A stretch of DNA of 49,689 nucleotides from JBFLYO01 sp040756745 (lineage in GTDB: Bacteria > Bacteroidota > Ignavibacteria > UBA10030 > UBA6906), in NCBI GenBank assembly GCA_040756745.1, contig JBFLYO010000030.1:1-49689 (forward strand). The letters are read 5' to 3'. A program made the position numbers and the translations under genes. Below are positions 33,921 through 42,356 of this stretch, in pieces. Numbering within the stretch: the first letter of the stretch is position 1; each line of letters opens with the position of its first letter. The notes under the pieces were generated by a model. That model did not search any database, was not told the origin of the DNA, and worked only from the letters and a program-made list of their open reading frames with translations.

Positions 33921-35681
33921 TTAGTGCGCTCGTAACTTGAACGAAACGGGAACCTTCCGCGGGCCGTCGAATGACGGCTCCAGCGTCACGATCTGTTCTT
34001 TCGGGATTGCGTCAAATCCCTGCCGCGAAACGCCGATTTTGTATCTGCCGGAGGGAAGCTGGAGCGTCGCCGGCGTCGTTTTGTCCTGTGGCACGCCGTC
34101 CACGGCAATTGACGCCCAGGCAAACGACTTGCCGTCGGTCAGTGTGGTAACCACCCGGATCTCACCGCTGAAGTAGCACTTCGCACCGTTGGTTTCTCCG
34201 GCGCCGACATGCAGGCGCGTTTCCTTCGTCATGCCGCTCCGCCCCTTGAAAGTCACGGTTCTGCTCCCCGGCGGAACGGGTACACGGATCCCCCCTTCAG
34301 CACTCCGGTAGTCGCCATCGTCGACTTTCACCTCGCCGAACGGCACCGCCTCCAGTACGAGCGTCCCCATGGCGACTTCTTTCGTCTCCGGCACGGAGAC
34401 ATTCTCCGTCGGCGGCGAGGAGGACGCGGTTCCCGGATCGATGCTGCTCTTCGGTTGCTCGGCCGGCTTCCGGAGAGCGAGGAGAACGTTCACCGCCTTT
34501 CCTCTTTCCACCGTTACCGTCGTGTCAAACCGCGATTGTCCCCAGACGGCCGTCAGCCGGCGTGCACCGGGATCGACGCCGTAATTCACGACCGGCGATT
34601 TCTCTGCCAGGACGTTGTCGACATAGATCCTGCCGCCCGGTGGATTCGTCCGGATGGTGAGCAGCCCCTCATCCGGAAATACCAGCGGCCGCACGAGAAA
34701 GTAGGTGACGAGGAGCACGACCGCAGCAGCGCCGATGGTCGCGTAGAGTCTCACCGGGACAGGCTTCCGCGCCGGATGCGCAACGACGGGCTCGCTTGCG
34801 ACGGAGGAGACGATCGTCGGTGCCTCGGCGAGCTTGTATTGTCCGGGCTTCATCGAGGCGCCAAACTGGGCAAGCGCGGCAACCATTTCGGCTGCGGCCT
34901 GATAGCGGCGAGCGGGGTCCTTGTCGATCGACTTGAGGACGATCTTGACGAGTTCCTTGGGGAGCGAAGGGTTCAGCTTGTCCGGCGGCGGAATTTTCCC
35001 CTCGACGATCATCTGCGCAACGGCAAAATCGGAATCGTCGGCGTTGAAGGGAACGCGGCCTGTAAGGCATTCATACAGCGCCATCCCCGCCGAGTAGATG
35101 TCCCCGCGGTGATCCACCTGGCCGAGGCCGCGGATCTGTTCGGGGGACATGTAATAGAGCGTCCCGGCCGTCCCCATCGTCACCGTGGACACCGCGCCCC
35201 GCTGGATCTTCGCGAGCCCGAAATCGGTCACCTTGACGACGTCTCCTTCCGCCAGCATCACGTTCCCCGGCTTGATGTCGCGATGGATCACGCCCCCCTT
35301 ATGTGCATGGTCGAGCGCCGTCAGAAGCTGCTTGAAAATGTGGATCACGCGCGGGATGGGGAGCAGCACCGACTGCTTGAGCACGTCGGCGAGCGTCTTC
35401 CCCTTCACAAATTCCATGACAATGCAGATGCCGAACTCGGTCTGCCGCAGCGCGAAGATGGAAACGATGTTGGGGTTCTGCAGCTTGGCGAGCGCCTTGG
35501 CCTCTGACTGGAACCTCTTGAGGAAGTTCGGATCGGTGGCGATCAACACATCCATCATCTTGATAGCCACGTCCCGGTCCAGCGTAGTGTCGACCGCCTT
35601 GTACACGACCCCCATTCCTCCGCGCCCCAACACTTCGAGGATCTTGTACGAGTCGATCGTCCTGCCGATCATCGGATCCAT
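33921..35681 (-). CDS. Hanks-type Ser/Thr protein kinase with PEGA domains
   Basis: This 586-residue membrane kinase has the glycine loop G19-RGGMG, K41 in VAIK, HRD with D135 (VIHRDIKPGN), DFG at 153-155 and the SPEQ motif. A single membrane helix (about 312-330) leads to an external region with PEGA-like beta modules (about 338-400, 435-490 and the C-terminus), which often bind envelope components. All catalytic residues are present. It begins four bp after the PP2C gene. Likely substrates include FHA-bound proteins and the CsgG-like neighbours, but none can be proven from sequence. Confidence 0.95.
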   Translation of the reverse strand: MDPMIGRTIDSYKILEVLGRGGMGVVYKAVDTTLDRDVAIKMMDVLIATDPNFLKRFQSEAKALAKLQNPNIVSIFALRQTEFGICIVMEFVKGKTLADVLKQSVLLPIPRVIHIFKQLLTALDHAHKGGVIHRDIKPGNVMLAEGDVVKVTDFGLAKIQRGAVSTVTMGTAGTLYYMSPEQIRGLGQVDHRGDIYSAGMALYECLTGRVPFNADDSDFAVAQMIVEGKIPPPDKLNPSLPKELVKIVLKSIDKDPARRYQAAAEMVAALAQFGASMKPGQYKLAEAPTIVSSVASEPVVAHPARKPVPVRLYATIGAAAVVLLVTYFLVRPLVFPDEGLLTIRTNPPGGRIYVDNVLAEKSPVVNYGVDPGARRLTAVWGQSRFDTTVTVERGKAVNVLLALRKPAEQPKSSIDPGTASSSPPTENVSVPETKEVAMGTLVLEAVPFGEVKVDDGDYRSAEGGIRVPVPPGSRTVTFKGRSGMTKETRLHVGAGETNGAKCYFSGEIRVVTTLTDGKSFAWASIAVDGVPQDKTTPATLQLPSGRYKIGVSRQGFDAIPKEQIVTLEPSFDGPRKVPVSFKLRAH

Positions 35682-35685
35682 GGCA

Positions 35686-36507
35686 TCACTGCTTTCTCGG
35701 TTTCAGCATTGCCTTCAGCCGTTCCTTCCCGCGCGCGAGCGGGCTGAACGAGGTGGCATTCACGTCGATCTTGACCACCTGCACCGTGATATTGTCCGAC
35801 CCTCCCCGCTCGTTGGCAAGCTGCACGAGCTGGCGGCAGGCGCGGTCGGGATTTCCCGACATCACGATGCCGCGCATTTCCTCCTCGCTGACGTGGTTGA
35901 ACAGGCCATCGGTGCACATGAGGTACCACCGACTGCTGGTGAGGGGCATCTCGTCGAAGAAATCGACTTCCGCGTTCGGGCGGGGTCCCATGGCGCGGTA
36001 GAGGTGGGAGCGTTCGGGATGGTTGCGGGCTTCATCCTTCGTGATGATCCCGCGGCGGACCATCTCGGCAACTTTGGAGTGATCGTTCGTGAGCTGCGTT
36101 ATCCCACGCTGATTGATCTTGTATACCCTGCTGTCGCCGATGTTGCCGATAAAGGCATGGCCGTCCTGGAGAACGAGGGCGACGCAGGTCGTCCCCATGC
36201 CCCGGTATTGAGGGCCGGTGATGCTCTTACGATAGATTGCTTCGTTCGCAGCGGCGAAGGCGCGCCTGAGGTTGGGAATGACCGATGGTTCCTGACCTGC
36301 GTAGTACGTGTCGGCAAGGGTCCGGACGGCGATTGCACTCGCCTCGCGCCCGGCATTTTGCCCCCCCATGCCGTCTGCAATGATGAAGAGTTGCCCCCCC
36401 GGATGGCCCAGGTCGTTGTTCCCGTCGGGAAATTTCCCGTACGAGTCCTGATTTTCGGAGCGGACCATCCCCACGTGGGAGTAGTTCCCGTACGTCAGTC
36501 TTCTCAC
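35686..36507 (-). CDS. PP2C-family Ser/Thr phosphatase (PrpC/Stp-like)
   Basis: This 273-residue soluble phosphatase has the family motifs in order: SENQDS, ADGMGG, GDSRVYK, CTDGLFNH and GSDNITVQV, with all metal-binding aspartates. It should reverse phosphorylation by the kinase encoded four bp downstream, a common genetic pair in bacteria. It lies between the double-FHA gene (80 bp upstream) and the kinase. It differs from the SpoIIE-type PP2C enzymes of the 20830-26436 cluster. Confidence 0.95.
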   Translation of the reverse strand: MRRLTYGNYSHVGMVRSENQDSYGKFPDGNNDLGHPGGQLFIIADGMGGQNAGREASAIAVRTLADTYYAGQEPSVIPNLRRAFAAANEAIYRKSITGPQYRGMGTTCVALVLQDGHAFIGNIGDSRVYKINQRGITQLTNDHSKVAEMVRRGIITKDEARNHPERSHLYRAMGPRPNAEVDFFDEMPLTSSRWYLMCTDGLFNHVSEEEMRGIVMSGNPDRACRQLVQLANERGGSDNITVQVVKIDVNATSFSPLARGKERLKAMLKPRKQ

Positions 36508-36587
36508 GACCGGTGCATCTCCATGTCAACGGTGGGAAGGTCGCGCGGCCCCGCATGGCGTGAGGAGCGGCACCGCCGCACTCTGCG

Positions 36588-37535
36588 TCATGCGGATTTT
36601 TCCGGTTTCCTGACAATCGTGGCTTTGACCAGCCCGAAACGGATGGGCGTATCGGGCTCCACCTCAAACTCCCCTGCAATCTTCTTGTCAGCGACAAATG
36701 TGCCGTTCTTGCTGGCGAGATCCTTCAGCAGGACTTTGCCGGAACGGACGGTGATCACGGCATGGTTGCGCGATATGGAGGCATCGTCCACCGCAATGTC
36801 GCTGCCGGCGATCCGGCCGACGGTGTTCTCCCCTTCTTTCAGATCGATAGTAGACTTTTCCCCGCGGACATTCTTGAACTCCAGCATGAATCGCGGGCGT
36901 GCGTCGAGAAGCTCGGCAAGCTGCATCTCGTCGATCAACATCGTCGGCGCCGCATCGCGCGACTGAGGCGCCGGCGGACGAGGTGGCGCCTCCTCCATCG
37001 GAGGGATAAGATCGGGCGCCGCTTCAAGCCCGTCGTCCAGCACCGTCGGGTGCTTCACCGATCCCTCGTCGAATCCGAGGGGACCACGGCCTTTCGGACT
37101 GGGGGGCGCCGGGGGTGACACAGCGGCCGGAGGGGCCTCGTGTGGTTGGGCTGCCTGCGGTCTGCGTCGCGGCAGCGGCTCAGGTTCCGGGGGCAGATCC
37201 TTTGGCGGAGGCGGGAGCGGATCGTTTGCCTGCCCGTGTTCGGTCTGAAACAGGAAGGTGTAGGTGTTCGCAAACATGATAATGTGCTTCTTGTCGAGCT
37301 TCACCTTCCCCTGTACCGGCTTTCCGTCAAGGTGCGTGCCGTTGTAACTCTTGAAATCCTCCAGAAAGTATGACCCCTTCTTCTGGTCGAAGTAGATCCG
37401 CGCATGCTTCGCCGAAAGGATGCCGCTCTTAATGAGCAGGTTGCACTCGGGGCCGTGGCCAATGACCGCTTCCGCCACGATCTCATAAGTTTTCCCGGCC
37501 ACCAGCCCTGATTTTGCCACCAGTCGTGCGTACAT
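36588..37535 (-). CDS. Double-FHA-domain protein
   Basis: Choosing ATG 37535 gives 315 residues. The first FHA domain (about 10-100) shows VIGHGPEC, SAKHARI and NGTHLDG; the second (about 215-315) shows TVGRIAGSD, SRNHAVI and NGTF. A long proline- and charge-rich linker joins them. Both phosphothreonine pockets look intact. Such proteins act as adaptors in kinase/phosphatase circuits and are often themselves phosphorylated. It is the first gene of the seven-gene operon, about 80 bases after the predicted transcript start. Confidence 0.9.
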   Translation of the reverse strand: MYARLVAKSGLVAGKTYEIVAEAVIGHGPECNLLIKSGILSAKHARIYFDQKKGSYFLEDFKSYNGTHLDGKPVQGKVKLDKKHIIMFANTYTFLFQTEHGQANDPLPPPPKDLPPEPEPLPRRRPQAAQPHEAPPAAVSPPAPPSPKGRGPLGFDEGSVKHPTVLDDGLEAAPDLIPPMEEAPPRPPAPQSRDAAPTMLIDEMQLAELLDARPRFMLEFKNVRGEKSTIDLKEGENTVGRIAGSDIAVDDASISRNHAVITVRSGKVLLKDLASKNGTFVADKKIAGEFEVEPDTPIRFGLVKATIVRKPEKSA

Positions 37536-37620
37536 GGTCACTCTGGATGATTGTTCGGAAATGTCGGTACCGACCGCCTTCGGGCAACTGCGGCTGACCA
37601 TTCACATCCGCTGAAATTGT

Positions 37621-37650
37621 AAGATACCGCAGAACCTGCCTTATTGTCAA
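37621..37650 (-). promoter_or_regulatory. Promoter of the FHA-PP2C-kinase operon
   Basis: On the minus strand TTGACA (37645-37650) is followed after 18 bp by TATCTT (37621-37626). Transcription would start near 37615, 80 bases before ATG 37535. No other promoter was found inside the closely spaced operon down to 27437. Confidence 0.65.
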
Positions 37651-38036
37651 TCTCCGCGGGGTCGGGGGAGGACGGAATGTGCGCCAGAATACGGCGCCCG
37701 GACGCCGGGGGCATCACCTGGTGAGCAGACGGCAGCCCGAATGGGAGGGGAATGTCCACTCCGCTCTCAGGTGGCCTGATGGTCTTCCGAGACTGGTGAA
37801 GGGACATTCGTGACGCCTGAGCATTGGAAAGGACGGAGCGATCGAACGCAATAGTAGAAAGAAACGGTGCAAAAGTCAAGAGAATCAATGTGTTAGAACG
37901 CTCCGCCCCGTTCACTCTCGAAAGACAACAGATGAATTTTATACGAAATTCTTTTATCTTGGCTAACGTTCTTTCCTCTCGCACGCCCGCAGCTGTGCCG
38001 GCCCGCGCAACCACCGTTATCAGGAAGGATGCATGT
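37651..38036. other. Divergent intergenic region between FHA operon and pepT
   Basis: No gene is supported here. The rightmost part (37920-37975) is AT-rich and should hold the pepT promoter. Candidates are TCGAAA, 17 bp, TATACG, and a TATCTT box just downstream; neither is strong. A longer pepT frame could start at 37932, but it would add a tail foreign to peptidase T. Confidence 0.4.
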
Positions 38037-39293
38037 ATGAAAGAAACTGCTTTGCAGAGGTTCATACGCTACGCGAAGATTGACACGCAGTCGAAGGATG
38101 ACGCTGATTCCTACCCCAGCACGCCGAAACAGTTCGATCTGCTGAATCTCCTGTTGTCGGAGCTGCAGTCACTCGGATTGAAGGATGCGAAGATCGACAA
38201 GCACGGCTACGTCATGGCGACTCTTCCCTCGAACCTGCCGCCGAACCGCCGGGCCGCGGGAAAAGTTCCGACGGTCGGCCTGATCGCACATGTGGACACC
38301 TCTCCCTCCGCATCCGGCACCGACGTGAAGCCCCAGGTCATCGAGAAATACGCCGGCGGAGACATCGTCCTTCCCGGCAATCCGTCGGTCGTCATCCGCG
38401 AAACGGAGAATCCGGAACTCAAGAACAATATCGGCAAACCGATCGTCACCTCCGACGGCAGCACGCTCCTCGGCGCCGATGACAAGGCGGGTGTCGCCAT
38501 CATCATGACCGCGCTCCAGACCATGCTCGACAATCCTTCCATCCAGCATGGAGATGTCCGAGTCGCATTCACGCCCGACGAGGAGGTCGGGGCAGGGACG
38601 AAATACTTTGACCTGAAGGAGTTCGGCGCCGACGTTGCGTATACGGTCGATGGCGATACACCCGGTGAACTCAACAAGGAAACGTTCAGCGCAAACCTCG
38701 CGGTCATCACCGTGCACGGGAGGAATATCCACCCCGGAAGCGCCAAGAATATCATGGTCAACTCCATTCGGGCCATGGCCGATATCATCGTCCGAACGCC
38801 ACGTGATATGGCGCCGGAAACTACCGAGGGCTACGAACCGTACATCCACCCACACGTTCTCGAAGGGGAAGAGGCGAAGTCGACGTTGAAGCTCCTCCTC
38901 CGCGATTTCAACACCCCCGGCCTCGACGTCCTGAAGAAGAAACTCGAGCAGATCATCGCCGAAGTGCAGCCCCTCCATCCGAAGGCGAAGATCGAGCTGA
39001 AGATCGTTGAGCAGTACAGAAACATGAAGGACTATATGGGGGACAACGGCCGCGTACTTGAATGTCTCTGGGAGGCGACACGACGTTCTGGACTGAACCC
39101 CGTATGGGTCCCAATTCGTGGAGGCACTGACGGTTCCCGGCTGACCGAAAAAGGGCTCCCCACCCCCAACATCTTCACGGGCGGACAGAACTATCACGGA
39201 CCGACCGAATGGCTGAGCGTTGAAGGCATGAACAAGTCGGTGGAAACTGTGGTCAACCTTGCCCAGGTCTGGGTTGAGAAGAGCTCGTCCTGA
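38037..39293 (+). CDS. pepT: Peptidase T (tripeptide aminopeptidase)
   Basis: This 418-residue M20B zinc peptidase removes N-terminal residues from tripeptides in the cytoplasm. Visible metal-site blocks are LIAHVDTSPSASG, GADDKAG, PDEEVGAGTK and YTVDGDTPGELN, with the final NIFTGGQNYHGPTEW loop carrying the last histidine ligand. The start at 38037 has AGGA seven bases upstream and matches the usual N-terminus (ALQRFIRYAKIDTQS). It lies 123 bp before an oligopeptide transporter gene, forming an uptake-and-cleavage pair. Confidence 0.95.
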   Translation: MKETALQRFIRYAKIDTQSKDDADSYPSTPKQFDLLNLLLSELQSLGLKDAKIDKHGYVMATLPSNLPPNRRAAGKVPTVGLIAHVDTSPSASGTDVKPQVIEKYAGGDIVLPGNPSVVIRETENPELKNNIGKPIVTSDGSTLLGADDKAGVAIIMTALQTMLDNPSIQHGDVRVAFTPDEEVGAGTKYFDLKEFGADVAYTVDGDTPGELNKETFSANLAVITVHGRNIHPGSAKNIMVNSIRAMADIIVRTPRDMAPETTEGYEPYIHPHVLEGEEAKSTLKLLLRDFNTPGLDVLKKKLEQIIAEVQPLHPKAKIELKIVEQYRNMKDYMGDNGRVLECLWEATRRSGLNPVWVPIRGGTDGSRLTEKGLPTPNIFTGGQNYHGPTEWLSVEGMNKSVETVVNLAQVWVEKSSS

Positions 39294-39416
39294 TTCACGG
39301 CATGCAATCCTACGCCAACGGCTGCCGCACCGCATTGCTACGAGGTCGGCGCCCTCATCGCGAGGGCCGGCCCACGGCCGCGAACACCACTCTCACCGCA
39401 CCAGGAGCAGATACCC

Positions 39417-41399
39417 ATGGACCCTCACACGACTCCCGCAGGGAGCCTTCCGGAGAACGCGTATAAAGAGCTGAAGCCGGGCGAAGAATATCGCCCCATC
39501 CTCGATCCCGCCTCGCGTCCGCCGGAGGTCACCGCCTGGTCCGTCGCGTGGGGGGTATTCATGGCGGTCCTCTTCTCGGCCGCCGCAGCGTACTCGGGAC
39601 TCAAGATCGGACAGGTCTTCGAAGCGGCCATCCCGATCGCGATCCTCGCCGTCGGCATCTCCGCCGCCGCCCGGAAGCCAGGCGCGCTCGGACAAAACGT
39701 CATCATCCAGTCGATCGGCGCTAGTTCCGGCGTTATCGTCGCCGGCGCCATCTTCACCATCCCCGCATTATACATCCTCGACCTGCCGGCAGACTTCTTC
39801 CAGGTGTTCTTCGCATCGTCGCTCGGCGGGTTCCTGGGCATCCTCTTTCTGATCCCGTTCCGGAAATACTTCGTCAAAGAGATGCACGGCAAGTTCCCGT
39901 TCCCCGAAGCCACCGCGACCACCGAGATCCTCGTCGCGGGCGAGAAGGGGGGGCGACAAGCATGGGTGCTCGTGATCAGCGGGCTCATCGGAGGGGTGTT
40001 TGACTTCGCCTTCAGCGCATTCGGCGCCTGGGCGGAAGTCATCACTACCCGGATGATCTCCGTCGGCGCACTGGTGGCGGACAAGTTCAAGATGGTCTTC
40101 CGGCTCAACGTCTCCGCCATGGTATTCGGCCTCGGATATATCATCGGCCTCAAATACTCCGCAATCATCGCTGCGGGCTCATTTCTCTCATGGTTCGTGC
40201 TGGTCCCCCTCTTCTCAGAGATCGGCCAGGGGCTCTCCTTCCCCCTGGGCGCGGGAACGCAGAAGCTGATCTCGGCAATGACCGCGGAGGAGATTTTCCG
40301 CAACTATGTCCGCCAGATCGGGATCGGCGGGATCGCCATGGCGGGGATCATCGGCATCATCCGGTCATCGAAGATCATCTTCGGCGCGTTCGGCCTGGCG
40401 TACAGGGAGATCGTGCATCCCAAAGGGGAACACGAAGCGACATCGATCCGGACTCAGACCGATATCAAGATGCTCTTCAATATTCTCCTCATCATCCTGT
40501 CCGCGCTCCTCATCTTCGTCTTTTTCTATGGCGATGTCGTCTTCAACGCATGGCACGCGCTCGTGGGGCTGTTGATCGTTGTGGTAATCGCATTCCTCTT
40601 CACGACGGTGGCGGCAAATGCCATAGCGATCGTCGGCACCAACCCGATTTCCGGGATGACGCTCATGACGCTAATCCTCTCGTCGTTCATCCTCACACAG
40701 ATCGGGCTCTCCGGGTCGAGCGGGATCGTGAGCGCACTGATCATCGGCGGCGTGGTCTGCACCGCGCTCTCGATGGCCGGAGGTTTCATCACCGACCTGA
40801 AGATCGGCTACTGGATCGGCAACACACCGAAGAAGCAGGAGACATGGAAGTTCTTGGGCACCCTGGTTTCGGCAGCAACGGTCGGCGGAGTTATCCTGAT
40901 CCTGAATCAGACGTTTGGTTTTAAGGGAGAAAACGCCATGGTCGCCCCGCAAGCCAACGCTATGGCAGCGGTAATCCAGCCGCTGATGTCCAACGCGCCG
41001 GCGCCCTGGATCCTTTACCTCGTGGGAGCAATGATCGCCTTAATACTGACGCTCATCAAGATCCCGCCGCTCGCATTCGCCCTGGGCATGTACATCCCCC
41101 AGGAACTGAACACCCCTCTGCTGTTCGGCGGAATCGTTGCGTGGTGGGTCTCCTCGCGCTCCAGGAGTGAAAGGCTGAACGCCGCGAGGCTCTCGAGGGG
41201 GACGCTGATCGCCTCAGGATTTATCGCCGGCGGATCGCTCTTTGGCGTCCTGAACGCATTCCTCCGGTTTTTCGGATTCGACTGGGTCAATGCCGCATGG
41301 GCGGGCTCAACGGCCGCGGAGATCACAGGACTCGCCATGTTCATCCTTCTGGCGACGTACGCCATCTGGGACTCCATGCGCGCGAAAGAAGGAGACTAA
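39417..41399 (+). CDS. OPT-family oligopeptide transporter
   Basis: This 660-residue protein is a multi-pass membrane protein with about 15 helices. It has OPT-family signatures such as SGLKIGQVFEAAIPIAILA, NVIIQSIGASSG and FPFPEATATTEIL. These secondary transporters import small peptides, driven by protons; some relatives carry metal chelates. The upstream pepT supports peptides as substrate. AGGAG nine bases before the ATG sets the start. The intergenic gap holds a GC-rich hairpin, GCCCTC / GAGGGC (39351-39367), without a T-run. Confidence 0.92.
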   Translation: MDPHTTPAGSLPENAYKELKPGEEYRPILDPASRPPEVTAWSVAWGVFMAVLFSAAAAYSGLKIGQVFEAAIPIAILAVGISAAARKPGALGQNVIIQSIGASSGVIVAGAIFTIPALYILDLPADFFQVFFASSLGGFLGILFLIPFRKYFVKEMHGKFPFPEATATTEILVAGEKGGRQAWVLVISGLIGGVFDFAFSAFGAWAEVITTRMISVGALVADKFKMVFRLNVSAMVFGLGYIIGLKYSAIIAAGSFLSWFVLVPLFSEIGQGLSFPLGAGTQKLISAMTAEEIFRNYVRQIGIGGIAMAGIIGIIRSSKIIFGAFGLAYREIVHPKGEHEATSIRTQTDIKMLFNILLIILSALLIFVFFYGDVVFNAWHALVGLLIVVVIAFLFTTVAANAIAIVGTNPISGMTLMTLILSSFILTQIGLSGSSGIVSALIIGGVVCTALSMAGGFITDLKIGYWIGNTPKKQETWKFLGTLVSAATVGGVILILNQTFGFKGENAMVAPQANAMAAVIQPLMSNAPAPWILYLVGAMIALILTLIKIPPLAFALGMYIPQELNTPLLFGGIVAWWVSSRSRSERLNAARLSRGTLIASGFIAGGSLFGVLNAFLRFFGFDWVNAAWAGSTAAEITGLAMFILLATYAIWDSMRAKEGD

Positions 41400-41426
41400 A
41401 CACTGCACTCGAGCCGTCACATTGAT

Positions 41427-41846
41427 ATGAAAGCATGGTCCACCAACTTTTCCCTCTCCACCAAGGGCTTCAGCGACGTCATCGACCTGACCCCGCAGGT
41501 GGAGTCATGGCTGGCAACGACCGCGGTCAGGGATGGGACATTGACGCTGTTCGTCCACGGTTCGACCGCCGGGATCACAACCATCGAGCATGAATCGGGA
41601 GCCATCGCGGACCTGAAGGGGGCCATCGAACGGATGGCGCCGCAGGGGATCACCTACGCCCACGACGACCGCTGGGGCGACGGCAATGGTTTTGCCCACG
41701 TGAGGGCGGCGCTGCTCGGGCCGTCGCTTTCCATCCCGCTTGTCAACGGCTCTCTTGCGCTTGGGACGTGGCAGCAGATCGTGGTCGTGGACTTCGATAA
41801 CCGGCCGCGCCGGCGCGAAATCATCGCGCAATTGATCGGAGAGTGA
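41427..41846 (+). CDS. YjbQ-family (UPF0047) protein
   Basis: This 139-residue protein matches the YjbQ/UPF0047 family: HGSTAGITTIEHE near residues 45-57, HDDRWGDGNGFAHVRAALLG in the middle and the closing LALGTWQQIVVVDFDNRPRRR. Members are small trimeric enzymes; some have weak thiamine-phosphate synthase activity, but the main role is unsettled. It lies 27 bp after the transporter gene, so cotranscription is possible without an obvious functional link. Confidence 0.92.
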   Translation: MKAWSTNFSLSTKGFSDVIDLTPQVESWLATTAVRDGTLTLFVHGSTAGITTIEHESGAIADLKGAIERMAPQGITYAHDDRWGDGNGFAHVRAALLGPSLSIPLVNGSLALGTWQQIVVVDFDNRPRRREIIAQLIGE

Positions 41847-41937
41847 CACGCGGGTCTTCGCGAACGGAGCGGTTGACCTTCCGGGGGAAAATGGCGATAT
41901 TGAGCGGACATACCCCCACTCTTCAGCGAGGCGGCTG

Positions 41938-42276
41938 GTGATCAAGAAGTTTTTGGTGTTTTTCGGCATACTTCTCATCGCAGTGCTGTTCTGGTTCACC
42001 TTCGCAATCTGGACGGGGTTGTATTCGATTTATACTTTTCCCCCCAGCAAGGAGAACCCCGACGGAGCTACCCTTATTGTTTCGCGGGACGAAGGCGAGC
42101 CGATGTTCAACTCGCCGCAATACAAGAAACCTCCGAAGAAACAGGAGAAGACCGGAGGGATCGGGTTCGGTTCCGTCGACCGCCCCAAACGCCCTCTCTC
42201 GCAGCGGACGATCGTGGAGCTCCCGTACATCGACTGGGCCTACCAGAAGTCGCTGGAAGAACCGGAGTCTGAATAA
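41938..42276 (+). CDS. Small membrane-anchored protein of unknown function
   Basis: This 112-residue protein starts at GTG 41938 with GAGG nearby. It has one N-terminal membrane helix (LVFFGILLIAVLFWFTFAIW), then a polar, proline- and lysine-rich tail ending in the ordered-looking stretch TIVELPYIDWAYQKSLEEPE. No family is recognised. A possible promoter (TTGACC with TATTGA 19 bp on) precedes it. It may be an accessory to the export system downstream, but nothing in the sequence proves this. Confidence 0.6.
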   Translation: MIKKFLVFFGILLIAVLFWFTFAIWTGLYSIYTFPPSKENPDGATLIVSRDEGEPMFNSPQYKKPPKKQEKTGGIGFGSVDRPKRPLSQRTIVELPYIDWAYQKSLEEPESE

Positions 42277-42299
42277 TCTCGTTGTACCGTTGTCGATTG

Positions 42300-42337
42300 G
42301 AGGCGGGACCACGCGACAAGTTGTAGAAGCCCGCCTC
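42300..42337 (+). other. Perfect 8-bp hairpin before the efflux adaptor
   Basis: GAGGCGGG (42300-42307) and CCCGCCTC (42330-42337) are perfect inverted copies with a 22-base loop, ending 19 bases before ATG 42357. No T-run follows, so it is more likely an mRNA or operator structure than a terminator. Confidence 0.5.
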
Positions 42338-42356
42338 GACCAAGAACTACAGCCAC

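Noticed and set aside
34209..36966. Long plus-strand frames (432 and 593 codons) opposite the kinase and PP2C genes
   Set aside because: Both lie over coding sequence with intact catalytic motifs on the minus strand; their products are Arg/His-rich shadows.
37824..38036. 71-residue N-terminal extension of peptidase T
   Set aside because: Peptidase T homologues start at the ALQRFIRYAKID block and are cytoplasmic; a good start with SD exists at 38037.
39351..39367. GC-rich hairpin between pepT and the OPT gene as a terminator
   Set aside because: No T-run follows on the plus strand, and the two genes make functional sense on one transcript.
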